NCBI RefSeq assembly: GCF_014280435.1
Contig: NZ_CP060388.1
Coordinates: 3,621,001 to 3,685,000 of the forward strand
Length of the DNA stretch: 64,000 nt
Direction: 5' to 3'
Origin: Sphingobium sp. KCTC 72723
Lineage (GTDB): Bacteria > Pseudomonadota > Alphaproteobacteria > Sphingomonadales > Sphingomonadaceae
Shown here in pieces: positions 7,915 through 16,042 of the stretch. The position numbers and the translations under genes were made by a program. The notes beneath the pieces were generated by a model that searched no databases, had not been told where the DNA came from, and saw only the letters and a program-made list of their open reading frames with translations. The first letter of the stretch is position 1; each line of letters opens with the position of its first letter.

Positions 7915-10269
7915 TTAAAAACGATAGGTCACTTCCGCGCCAAAGGTCTGGGGCTCGCCCCAGATTGCCGTATTGAAGCCGCCGCTGCCGCCTTCGACAT
8001 AGCCCGAATTATAGTAAAATTCGTCGAGCAGATTCTTGGCATAGGCCGCGACCGAGAATTTGCTGCCCATCACCTCGTTCCAGCTCAAGCGAACGTCGAC
8101 GGTCGCGTAGCCAGGCAATTTGGTGCGCGGCGTTATCGACCCTTCATTGTTCGAAAAATGGGTCGAAGTCTGGCCGAACACGTCGGTACGCAGCTTCACC
8201 TTCCCGACATCTTCCGACAGGGGCATGGTGATTTCGGCAAAGACCGAACCGGCCCATTTGGGGGCATCGGAATAGGTGTCGAACGGGATTATCGGTCCAC
8301 CCAGCGGCGCAAGATCTACGATATTCTTGGTGAATTTCGCGTCGGTATAGGCACCCGATATGCCAAGTTCCAGCCAATCGCTGGGTTTGACGTTGGCGTC
8401 GAACTCCACGCCCTGAATGCGCTTTTCAGGCACGTTCACGGTGAACGCCGACGGGCCTGCCCCCAGGTCGACGAACAGCGAATGCTGCGCGTCCTTCACA
8501 ATCTGGCGATAGATGGCCAGATTGATCCGTGTCGGCATGGCCCCGATATAGTCGTTGAACTTGTAACCCAGTTCGAAATCATAGGTGTTTTCATTGTCGA
8601 AGAAATTGGCGTTGTTGAATGGCCCGACCGCGCCATTGAAACCACCCGCGCGGAAACTGCCGCGTTGCGCGAAATAGACCATGTTGCCGGAATTGATCTG
8701 ATATTGGATATTGAAGGTCCAGCTTGGATCCTTCAGCTTGGCCTCCTGCTTGAGCGGCGTGGCGCCACTCAGGTTGAACAGGCTTCCCGCCTTCTGGCGA
8801 AGGCTCACCGTTTCCCAGCTATAGCGTCCGCCGGCCGTCACGCTCAGCTTGTCGGTCACGGCATAAGTCAACTGGCCGAACACAGCCTTAGATTCGTTTC
8901 CGACTTCATAATTATAGGCAATGTCGGCCAGCGGCGTCGGCAATTCCGCACCGACGATCACCGGAATATATTCCTGCTTTGTCGTGTCCGAATAAAAGAC
9001 GCCCAATATATATTCCAGGCCGCCGGTTTTCCCCTGAAGCTGAAGCTCGTTGGAAATCCGCTCGGTGCTGAACTCCTCGCCACCGGGAGGACCATTGCCC
9101 AGACCGGAACGATTGTAGAGGCTCAATGAACCAAAGGGTGAGCCAGTCAGAATGCCCGGCGTGCGCGCGAAGGCATCGGCATAGTTGAAGATATTCTTGA
9201 GAACCACATCATCACCGATTTCCGCTTCGACGGTATTGGTGATGAACGCCGTATGTGCCTTGTGGGGGAGGTCATAGCTCAGCCAGACCTTGTAGGGGTT
9301 TGCCTGTTGCCATGCCAGATAACCCGGCACGGCGCCTGGCCATGTCCCGTCGCCACGCGGTCCATTGCCAAGCAATGGCGCAAAAGGACTGTTCAAGCCG
9401 TAAAGTGCATCGAGCGTGCTGTTGAGCACATAGCCATTGTTGGTTTCGCCCACCGAATGATAGGAATAGAGGCCGCCCGCGCCTTCCGATCCGCCGAAAT
9501 CGCTATACTGCGCGACGGTCGTCATTTTGAAACCGTCCCGTGGCTCGATCACGACCGTGATACGACCGGAAAGCGAGTCCGTGTCGCCTAGCGTGTTGCC
9601 CGTGTTGATGTTGCGGATGTAGCCATCCTGCTTGTTATAATCACCCGCGACGCGGACCTTGATGATGTCGGAAACCGGAATATCCAGAGCGCCCTGAACC
9701 TGGATATAGTTCCGCTGGCCACCCTTTACCGTCAGGAACCCGCCAAAGTCGTCACCCGGCTTGGTCGTTTCGTACAGGATCGCGCCGCCGGTTGCGTTGC
9801 GACCGAACAAGGTGCCCTGCGGTCCTTTGAGAACCTGAACCGAATTAAAGTCGAAAAAGGCCGTCGATGTATTGCCTTCGGTGGCCGGCGCTTCGTTGAT
9901 ATAGGTCAAAACGGCGGGACTGGAGCCGGAAAACGGATCGAGCGTCTGGCCACGCAGCGTAAAGTTGAGCTGGTTGGAGTTCTGGCCGCTTTTGACGATC
10001 AAGCCGGGAACCAGCGCCGCCAGATCCTGTTCACTGGCCACATTGCGCGACTGAAGCGTATCGGCGTTGAAAGCCGCGACGGCCACCGGCACTTTGGACA
10101 GGGACTGTTCCCGACGCTGAGCGGTGACGACAATGTCGGCTGGTGACGCAATTTTTTCGTTGCCCTGACCCTGGGCCTCAGCCCCTGGCGCATCCTGGCC
10201 CAATGCAGGCATGGCAGCCAGAATCCCTATGCTGGCAATGCCGCAAGCCAATTGTTGCTTAACATTCAT
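7915..10269 (-). CDS. TonB-dependent outer-membrane receptor
   Basis: This protein has 784 residues. The first 24 form a signal peptide (MNVKQQLACGIASIGILAAMPALGQ), a TonB-box-like DIVVTAQRR lies near 45-53, then a plug domain with QVLKGPQGTLFGRNATGGAI, then a long beta-barrel ending in phenylalanine (EVTYRF). Such receptors import scarce or hydrophobic compounds with TonB energy. GGGAGAG upstream supports the start. It is adjacent to the Baeyer-Villiger monooxygenase and shares an operator-like sequence with the P450 operon, so it probably brings in the same substrate. No siderophore or B12 genes are nearby. Confidence 0.95.
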   Translation of the reverse strand: MNVKQQLACGIASIGILAAMPALGQDAPGAEAQGQGNEKIASPADIVVTAQRREQSLSKVPVAVAAFNADTLQSRNVASEQDLAALVPGLIVKSGQNSNQLNFTLRGQTLDPFSGSSPAVLTYINEAPATEGNTSTAFFDFNSVQVLKGPQGTLFGRNATGGAILYETTKPGDDFGGFLTVKGGQRNYIQVQGALDIPVSDIIKVRVAGDYNKQDGYIRNINTGNTLGDTDSLSGRITVVIEPRDGFKMTTVAQYSDFGGSEGAGGLYSYHSVGETNNGYVLNSTLDALYGLNSPFAPLLGNGPRGDGTWPGAVPGYLAWQQANPYKVWLSYDLPHKAHTAFITNTVEAEIGDDVVLKNIFNYADAFARTPGILTGSPFGSLSLYNRSGLGNGPPGGEEFSTERISNELQLQGKTGGLEYILGVFYSDTTKQEYIPVIVGAELPTPLADIAYNYEVGNESKAVFGQLTYAVTDKLSVTAGGRYSWETVSLRQKAGSLFNLSGATPLKQEAKLKDPSWTFNIQYQINSGNMVYFAQRGSFRAGGFNGAVGPFNNANFFDNENTYDFELGYKFNDYIGAMPTRINLAIYRQIVKDAQHSLFVDLGAGPSAFTVNVPEKRIQGVEFDANVKPSDWLELGISGAYTDAKFTKNIVDLAPLGGPIIPFDTYSDAPKWAGSVFAEITMPLSEDVGKVKLRTDVFGQTSTHFSNNEGSITPRTKLPGYATVDVRLSWNEVMGSKFSVAAYAKNLLDEFYYNSGYVEGGSGGFNTAIWGEPQTFGAEVTYRF

Positions 10270-10320
10270 ATCACTCTCCCATTTTTGGCGTGCCCTATGA
10301 GCATCTTTGAGAGCGCCAGA

Positions 10321-10345
10321 CTAACTATGATTAGGCAAATGTCAA
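10321..10345 (-). promoter_or_regulatory. candidate promoter/operator of the TonB receptor gene
   Basis: On the minus strand a consensus -35 TTGACA (10345-10340) is followed by TTTGCCTAATCATAGTTAG, a CTAA/TTAG dyad that would lie between -35 and -10. TAGTCT at 16-bp spacing is the best -10. The dyad matches that of the alcohol dehydrogenase promoter at 3.46 kb in sequence and in position behind the -35. Confidence 0.5.
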
Positions 10346-10835
10346 CCGGCAAGGCGCGACAGGGTGGCTTTCGCCAGAAGAGCTGTGCGCGAGGGGATGC
10401 AAGTCGTAACCCATAGTCCGATTTTCCATTACTTATCTGATATATAGATAATTCTCTGCGCTCGTTTATCGCGGCGGGAATTTCAGACGATCCTCCCCGG
10501 ACGCAACATCCGCGCGTTAGGAAAAACAAATGAAAATTAGGCGAATGATCGATTCTCGCGCCTGGAACGGAGGCTGTTGGAAAGCGAGTATTTGGGGCGA
10601 TCTAGACTCGGCTATAGGCCAGCGCTGGCGATGTACGATCACAGACAGCGATTCCCCCCTCTTTGTTAAACCGACAAAGACGTTTTTAACTGCGCCGAGA
10701 TTATCTGTGGCGATAAGCGCGACGCGATCCAATGCGCGACATGACACACATCCTGTAGATCGGCGTGCAAAAGGGGGCGGCTACAGCGCCATCTGTTGCG
10801 CGCTCCCCGCAGCGATAGGGAGATGGTCGAAATCT
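10346..10835. other. intergenic region, no recognisable gene
   Basis: About 490 bp upstream of the TonB receptor promoter. Short open frames exist on both strands (for instance around 10517-10856), but none has a recognisable domain or a convincing ribosome site. The end of the segment grades into an IstB remnant. Confidence 0.5.
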
Positions 10836-11060
10836 TGCCCTGGCCCTGAAAGCTGAAACCGCCGAACGGCAGATGCTATCGGTATCCTATCAACTCAAGA
10901 TCGCTCGGTTCCCGGCCTATCGCTATCTAGCCAGCATTGACCTTTTTCAGCAGCGGGATCAACGAGGCGCCGGTCGCCAGCTCCACCGTTGCCAATTTCG
11001 AGATCCCGCTGCCAATCCTCTTCTATCGCCAGCCTCCATCAAAGCTGGCTCCCTATGAAT
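10836..11060 (+). pseudogene. IstB-like ATPase remnant (IS21 family), frameshifted
   Basis: From about 10836 the frame reads ALALKAETAERQ, then YQLKIARFPAYRYLASID, like the N-terminal part of IS21-type IstB proteins (YQxxxAKFPxxxxLxxFDF). The next family segment, FFSSGINEA, lies in the +1 frame, and RQLHRCQFRDPAAN returns to the first frame, so at least two indels are present. The P-loop that should follow is gone. It is an old insertion-sequence fragment of a lineage different from the intact IS21 element at 45-48 kb. Confidence 0.6.
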
Positions 11061-11433
11061 CACGCATTTCCCCCGCAGGGAATCTGGAGGGTTCTGTGAG
11101 GTCGCACGGCGCAACGCTGGCGTCGTGGTGCGGCGCGACCTCATTGAAGCCGGATTGAACGAGCCCGCTGACGCGCTCGCGAGCTATGGGATTAGTGCCG
11201 CGCCTCTGGTTGCGGGCGACCGGTCTGGGATGATCCGATATCACTGTGCTGGTGAGTACGATGCCGTATTGGCGGCATAGGTCGAGGTAATCGACGCGCC
11301 AAACGGATATTTGCGCGGACTTCGGGACGGCGCTGCTGTCCGGCGAGCGGAATTGCAAGATGGCAGACATGGGGGATCGTCAGCGCAGATGTCACGCCGC
11401 TGCCAAGTCGAATGTTCGATCGAGGTCCTGCGG
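11061..11433. other. unassigned region between IstB remnant and IS91-like transposase
   Basis: This 370-bp stretch has a plus-strand open frame from about 11097 to 11280 (it contains IEAGLNEPADALASYG) that I cannot assign, with no start or ribosome site. The left, replication-origin end of the IS91-like element must lie in or near the right part, since the transposase stops at 11434. A GTTC at 11414-11417 is compatible with the IS91 target tetranucleotide but does not prove the boundary. Confidence 0.35.
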
Positions 11434-12621
11434 TCATGACGTATCGGGCCACGGTCGCGACAGCCCGTTGCGCCATCGCGGCAGCGTGGCGGTGACGCGC
11501 AGAATGCCGCCACAGCATGGGCACTGGGTTGGATCAAAGTGCGGGAGCAGCCTGGTGGGCTCGCTGACCTCGGCCGCGGCGGTCGCAATCGGCTCCGTCG
11601 GGATCAGGATCTGCCGTATTGTGGCGAGCCGTGCCCGGCGGCAGCCGTTAGCGAGGAACCCATAGTGGCGAATGCGATGAAAGCCGTCTGGCAGGCTGTG
11701 GATGAGGAAGCGACGAATGAACTCGTGCGGATGAAGCGACATCTGCCTGGGCGCGTTGCCACGCCGGTAATCACGCCAGCGGAAGGTTACCTTGGTCTCG
11801 TCAGCGCTGACGAGGCGACTGTTGGCGATGGCGACCCGGTGTGTGTAGCGACCGAGATAGGCGAGGACATGTTCGGGCGATCCGAACGGCGGCTTGGCAT
11901 AGACGATCCAGTTTTTGCGCCGCAGCTTGGCGATCGCTCCGGCAAAGACATCGGCGTCATCTAACTCATCCAGCTTGCCGGAGAAGCGTAGCCGCCCGGC
12001 TGCATGTGCCGCCTGGAGCCTTTCGAGGAATAGTCGCCGGAACAGGCGTGAGAGGACATGGACGGGCAAGAAGAAGTTCGGTCGGCAGCCGCGCCACTGT
12101 CCATCCGAACAAAGCGCGCCGCCCGGAACGAGACAGTGAATGTGCGGATGATGCGTGAGCGCCTGCCCCCACGTGTGAAGAATGGCCAGGAATCCGATCT
12201 CGCCACCAAGGTGCCTGGCATCGGCTGCGATGGTCTTGAGCGTCGCTGCGACCGCGTCAAACAAGATCGCATAAACAACCGCCTTATTGTGGAACGCGAT
12301 CTCGGCGACTTCGCTCGGCACCGTGAACACGACGTGGAAATAGGGCACTGGCAACAGATCGGCTTGCGGGTCAGCGAGCCACCGTTCGCGCGTCGTGCTC
12401 TGGCACTTCGGGCAGTGCCGGTTGCGACAAGAGTTGTAAGCGACGCGGGCATGCGCGCAGTCCTCGCAGGCCTCGACGTGACCTCCAAGCGCAGCAGTTC
12501 GGCAGAGCTCGATCGCAGACATGACGCGCCGCTCGACGCGACCAAGATGGCTGTCGTTGGCGTGGCGATAGGCATGACCATGGCGGCGGAAAATATCCGC
12601 CACCTCCAGATCGGAACGCAC
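11434..12621 (-). CDS. IS91-family transposase (HUH/Y1-type rolling-circle)
   Basis: The protein has 395 residues. The N-terminal zinc-binding domain (CEDC...CRNRHCPKC, about 52-74) is followed by the catalytic region with the HUH motif HHPHIHCLVPGG (about 156-167). YLGRYTHRVAIAN near 250-262 supplies the catalytic tyrosine, and a second cysteine motif lies close to the C-terminus. Such enzymes nick and replicate from one end of the element. The gene is 35 bp downstream of a tyrosine recombinase on the same strand, the usual pair in alphaproteobacterial IS91-like elements. The frame is intact and could be active. Confidence 0.92.
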   Translation of the reverse strand: MRSDLEVADIFRRHGHAYRHANDSHLGRVERRVMSAIELCRTAALGGHVEACEDCAHARVAYNSCRNRHCPKCQSTTRERWLADPQADLLPVPYFHVVFTVPSEVAEIAFHNKAVVYAILFDAVAATLKTIAADARHLGGEIGFLAILHTWGQALTHHPHIHCLVPGGALCSDGQWRGCRPNFFLPVHVLSRLFRRLFLERLQAAHAAGRLRFSGKLDELDDADVFAGAIAKLRRKNWIVYAKPPFGSPEHVLAYLGRYTHRVAIANSRLVSADETKVTFRWRDYRRGNAPRQMSLHPHEFIRRFLIHSLPDGFHRIRHYGFLANGCRRARLATIRQILIPTEPIATAAAEVSEPTRLLPHFDPTQCPCCGGILRVTATLPRWRNGLSRPWPDTS

Positions 12622-12656
12622 GGTCCCGGCTCAGGCGGGCGGCACCACCTCGAGCG

Positions 12657-13499
12657 TCAAACGGTCGAGCGGCTCTGCGCCGCAGCGATCGTGGTCGTGG
12701 CAACCTGGGTATAGCGCGCTGTCGTCGAGAGACTATTATGCCCCAACAACACCTGGATAATGCGGATATCGACGCCGCTCTCGAGCAAATGAGTGGCAAA
12801 GCTGTGGCGCAGCGTGTGCACGCTGACCTTCTTGGTCAACCCCGCCGCCTTGGTGGCTGACCGGCACGCCGAATGGAGCACAGTCACGTCGATCGGCCTC
12901 TCGCCCCGACCAGGGAATAACCAGTCGGTCGGACGGGTCAGCCGCCAATACGTCCTCAGGATATCGAGCAACTGAGCCGAAAGCATCACTGTGCGATCCT
13001 TGGCACCCTTGCCGTGGCGAACCTGCAGCAGCATCCGGTCGCTGTCGATATCGCCAATCTTCAGGCTCACCGCTTCCGATACGCGTAGTCCCGCAGCATA
13101 GGCAGTGGTCAGCGCGGCACGGGACTTCAACGACGGCACCGCCTCAAGAAAGCGTACCACCTCGTCGGGACTTAAGATCGCGGGCAGCTTGCGAGGCGTG
13201 CGCGCATAGGCGATCCGCTCGGGTATCTCGCCCCGGTTCAGCGTCACCCCATAGAAAAAGCGCAATGCGCACACGGTCTGGTTCAGCGATGGCCAGGAAA
13301 TCCCCTGCGACACGAGATAGACCTGAAATGCCCGGACATCCTCCAGCCCAAGCCGATCCGGTGAACGTCCAAAGTGACGACTGAACTTCGTGACGGCGTG
13401 AAGGTAGGAACGCTGGGTAGCCGGCGACAAGTTGCGCAACATCATGTCGTCGATCATACGACGGCGCAGCGGGCTAACCGCTGTTGTGGTATCAGCCAT
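12657..13499 (-). CDS. tyrosine recombinase/integrase of the IS91-like element
   Basis: This 280-residue XerC/D-like recombinase has an N-terminal core-binding (SAM-like) domain at about 15-95 and a catalytic domain with all signature residues: Arg in GLRVSE, Lys in RHGKGAKDR, His-x-x-Arg in HTLRHSFATH, His in LLGHNS and the nucleophile Tyr in ARYTQV. AGGAGA stands before the start at 13499. It lies between the element terminus at about 13604 and the transposase. Parts of the same gene recur at 15700-16039 and 51231-51360. Confidence 0.92.
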   Translation of the reverse strand: MADTTTAVSPLRRRMIDDMMLRNLSPATQRSYLHAVTKFSRHFGRSPDRLGLEDVRAFQVYLVSQGISWPSLNQTVCALRFFYGVTLNRGEIPERIAYARTPRKLPAILSPDEVVRFLEAVPSLKSRAALTTAYAAGLRVSEAVSLKIGDIDSDRMLLQVRHGKGAKDRTVMLSAQLLDILRTYWRLTRPTDWLFPGRGERPIDVTVLHSACRSATKAAGLTKKVSVHTLRHSFATHLLESGVDIRIIQVLLGHNSLSTTARYTQVATTTIAAAQSRSTV

Positions 13500-13857
13500 G
13501 GGGTGGTCTCCTGATCAGGGGTTGGTCTCAGCAACCAAACCTTCTCATCAGGAGGCCATTCCAGCCAATACCTACACATCTCCCGCGTCAGCGGGTTTGT
13601 TCAATCCCAAAAATTACACTTCTGCCAAAGTAGTGATAGATGTTTTTAATATAGGAAACGCAGTAGCAAGTCACAAGCTTCTGTTCTGGTGATCATAATA
13701 AGCCGACGGACGGTAGTTGGAGAAGAGCAATTTGCCGCTGGATGGTCGGCACGGCTCGCCTGTGTTGTCCATGGCGGAGGCTACCGGCAGAAATTCCAAG
13801 GCTTACGCCCAGCAATGCCGCTCGACCTGTACGCCTTGAAGTTCTACCTGTCAGGCG

Positions 13858-14769
13858 ATGCTGCATGTCGTCCATCATCCCGGCTATGTGATTGAAACCG
13901 AGCGCACGGGTACTTTCCCGCATGACAAATATGCGCTGGTCATGCGTGCGCTGCGCGAAAGTGGCATAGCAATGACAGTCCATGCGCCCGAAGCGATGCC
14001 GCGAGAATGGCTCGAAGCGGTCCACGAATCTGCCTATGTTGACGAAGTCATCGGCTGCTCGGTGCCAGCGGCCAAGCAGCGCCGGATCGGCTTTACGATC
14101 GACGAGCCGATTTCCCGGCGATCGCAACTCTCCCCCGGTGGAACATGGCTCGCGGCGAAGCTGGCGCTTCAGCACGGATTTGCTGCAAATTCCGCTGGCG
14201 GCAGCCATCACGCCCAGGCCGATTCGGGCGCGGGCTATTGCGTATTCAATGATCTGGCGCTCGCCGCCAACAGGCTGATCGAGGAGGGCAACGTGTCGCG
14301 CATCTTAATCCTCGATCTCGACGTGCATCAGGGTGATGGCACTGCGGCCCTGACCGCAGGGCGCAGCGACATCTTCACGCTTTCCATTCATGCCGAAAAG
14401 AATTTCCCCGCACGCAAGGCACGCTCGTCACTGGATGTCGGACTACCCGATGCAACGGGCGATGCCGGCTATCTGAAAGCTCTGGCCGGATCGCTGCCCA
14501 TGGTCCTCGATCATTTCGTGCCGGAACTGATCCTTTTGCAGGCAGGTGTCGATGCCCATGCGGACGACAAACTGGGCCGGTTGTCCTTGACCGACCATGG
14601 CCTTGCGGACCGCGACCGCTTTGTGGCGACAGAAGCGAAGCGGCGCGGCATTCCGTTGGCCAGTACGCTGGGTGGTGGCTATGGCGCGGACCGCAAAGCC
14701 GTGGCCGTGCGGCACGCGCGTACGATCCTCGCCCTTTCCGCCACGATCAACCCGTGGGATGCCGTTTGA
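13858..14769 (+). CDS. histone deacetylase superfamily protein (acetylpolyamine/acetoin-utilisation type amidohydrolase)
   Basis: The protein has 303 residues and the full zinc-deacetylase signature: GGSHHA with His117-His118, DLDVHQGDG with Asp155 and His157 as zinc ligands, GVDAHADDKLG with a third ligand near Asp236/Asp237, and GGGYG with the catalytic-type Tyr275. Bacterial members remove acetyl groups from polyamines or other small amides. The start at 13858 gives a normal N-terminus; the ribosome site is weak. It is isolated, with an IS91-like element on the left and IS3 and IS5 sequences on the right, so it is either a stranded resident gene or cargo. The substrate is unknown. Confidence 0.9.
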   Translation: MLHVVHHPGYVIETERTGTFPHDKYALVMRALRESGIAMTVHAPEAMPREWLEAVHESAYVDEVIGCSVPAAKQRRIGFTIDEPISRRSQLSPGGTWLAAKLALQHGFAANSAGGSHHAQADSGAGYCVFNDLALAANRLIEEGNVSRILILDLDVHQGDGTAALTAGRSDIFTLSIHAEKNFPARKARSSLDVGLPDATGDAGYLKALAGSLPMVLDHFVPELILLQAGVDAHADDKLGRLSLTDHGLADRDRFVATEAKRRGIPLASTLGGGYGADRKAVAVRHARTILALSATINPWDAV

Positions 14770-14948
14770 TCGAGCGGGCTTACTGGGCTGCATTCCTATT
14801 TCCATTAAAGCCGATCGACATGTTTTTCGATCTCGTCGGGAACGGCCAGAACCGGACGGTCCGCAACTTAGGACGGAAAACTGGAAGCTGACAGTTGAAC
14901 CGCTCCGGGTTTGCCGGAGGCTCTAACTCCTGAGAAGGTGGAGCCTGT

Positions 14949-15041
14949 ATGAGCAAGACAACGAACAAGTTTGCGCCGGAAGTTCGCGAACGCGCGGTAC
15001 GGATGATTTTCGACCACGAGCGGGATCATCCCTCGCGATGA
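14949..15041 (+). pseudogene. IS3-family OrfA, truncated
   Basis: The start MSKTTNKFAPEVRERAVRM is typical of IS3-group OrfA (helix-turn-helix). The frame stops after 30 codons at TGA, where the family normally has Trp (TGG). The following in-frame sequence stays related for about ten codons and then joins OrfB-like sequence, so most of OrfA and the frameshift region are deleted. Confidence 0.75.
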
Positions 15042-15070
15042 GCAGCGGTGGTGTCGATCGCGGAGATCCG

Positions 15071-15652
15071 ACACGCCTGTCAGCGCGGGCACGGCAGGAT
15101 GCGGCCCTCAAGCCCGAGGTCGCGCGCGTGTTTTCCGAGAACTTCGCGGCCTACGGTGCGCGCAAAGTCTGGCGGCAGATGATGCGGGAGGGCGTGTCCG
15201 TCGCCCGCTGTACAGTCGCGCGACTGATGCGCGAAATGGGCTTGGCAGTGGTGATCCGAGGCAAGCCGGTGCGCACCACGATCAGCGACAAGGCGGCGGC
15301 GTGCCCGCTCGATCACGTCAACCGCCAGTTCTACGCGCCAGCGCCGAACATGCTGTGGGTGTCGGACTTCACTTACGTTGCGACCTGGGCGGGGTTCGTC
15401 TACGTCGCCGTAGTCATCGATACCTATGCGCGGCGGATCGTCGGCTGGCAGGCCAGCCGGACGGCGCACGCCAGCTTCGTGCTGGATGCCTTGGAGCAGG
15501 CGCTTCACGATCGCCGGCCGACCGATCGGGGCGGCCTCATCCACCATAGCGATCGTGGCGCGCAATACGTGTCCATCAAGTACACCGAGCGCCTCGCCGA
15601 AGCCGAAGATCAATATTATGCTGCCGCAAACAATATCGATATGGCAGCGTGA
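15071..15652 (+). pseudogene. IS3-family OrfB transposase, internal deletion
   Basis: The frame carries the rve integrase core: YGARKVWRQM, LWVSDFTYV with the first Asp, VVIDTYARRIVGW with the second Asp, and GLIHHSDRGAQYVS. Then ERLAEA joins directly to EDQYYAAANNIDMAA and stop. The segment between, with the catalytic Glu and the SFEAVEYATLEWVDWFNHRRLLEPIG region, is missing. The join lies at a GCCGAAGCCG repeat that occurs at both deletion edges in an intact copy. The fragment at 53425-53577 still has part of the missing piece. Confidence 0.8.
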
Positions 15653-15699
15653 CTCACAACCCAACGCCTCCGGCAGACCCAGCGCGGTTCAAACAGCCG

Positions 15700-16039
15700 C
15701 AAGAAAGCGTACCACTTCATCGGGACTTAAGATCGCAGGCAGCTTGCGACGCGTGCGCGCATAGGCGATCCGCTCGGGTATCTCGCCCCGGTTCAGCGTC
15801 ACCCCATAGAAAAAGTGCAATGCGCACACGGTCTGGTTCAGCGATGGTTAGAAAATCCCCTGCGACACGAGATAGACCTGAAATGCCCGGACATCCTCGA
15901 GCCCAAGCCGATCCGGTGAACGTCCAAAGTGACGACTGAACTTCGTGACGGCGTGAAGGTAGGAACGCTGGGGAGCCGACGACAAGTTGCGCAACATCAT
16001 GTCGTCGATCATACGACGGCGCAGCGGGCTAACCGCTAT
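15700..16039 (-). pseudogene. fragment of the IS91-associated tyrosine recombinase
   Basis: This segment is nearly identical to 13145-13484 of the intact recombinase gene, covering its N-terminal half. It has no promoter, start or catalytic domain and carries several substitutions. It is cut on the left by the IS3 flank and on the right by the IS5-type element. Confidence 0.85.
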
Positions 16040-16042
16040 TGA

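Larger units (their letters stand above)
11434..13604 (-). mobile_element. IS91-like element with integrase (left end not fixed)
   Basis: The element contains the recombinase and the transposase, both on the minus strand. The right end is placed at about 13604, because the partial copy at 51231-51474 matches the sequence here up to GCGGGTTTGTTCAA and then diverges. A hairpin CCCGC-GTCA-GCGGG (13582-13595) stands just inside that end, as expected for IS91 termini. The left end lies somewhere in 11300-11433. Confidence 0.7.
14895..15692 (+). mobile_element. IS3-family element, internally deleted, with 4-bp target repeat
   Basis: The ends TTGAACCGC... (14895-14922) and ...GCGCGGTTCAA (to 15692) are imperfect inverted repeats of about 27 bp sharing GGGT(t/c)TGCCGGAGGC. 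ACAG stands immediately outside on both sides (14891-14894 and 15693-15696), a likely target-site duplication. About 0.8 kb remains, against roughly 1.2 kb for the family, so the copy is defective. Confidence 0.75.

Noticed and set aside
7786..9129. 447-codon plus-strand frame opposite the TonB receptor
   Set aside because: Antisense of a beta-barrel gene; no recognised motif or ribosome site.
10517..10856. Short frames on both strands upstream of the TonB receptor
   Set aside because: No domain, no ribosome site, and mutually overlapping; treated as intergenic.
12058..12714. Plus-strand frame opposite the IS91 transposase
   Set aside because: Shadow of the transposase; no family features.
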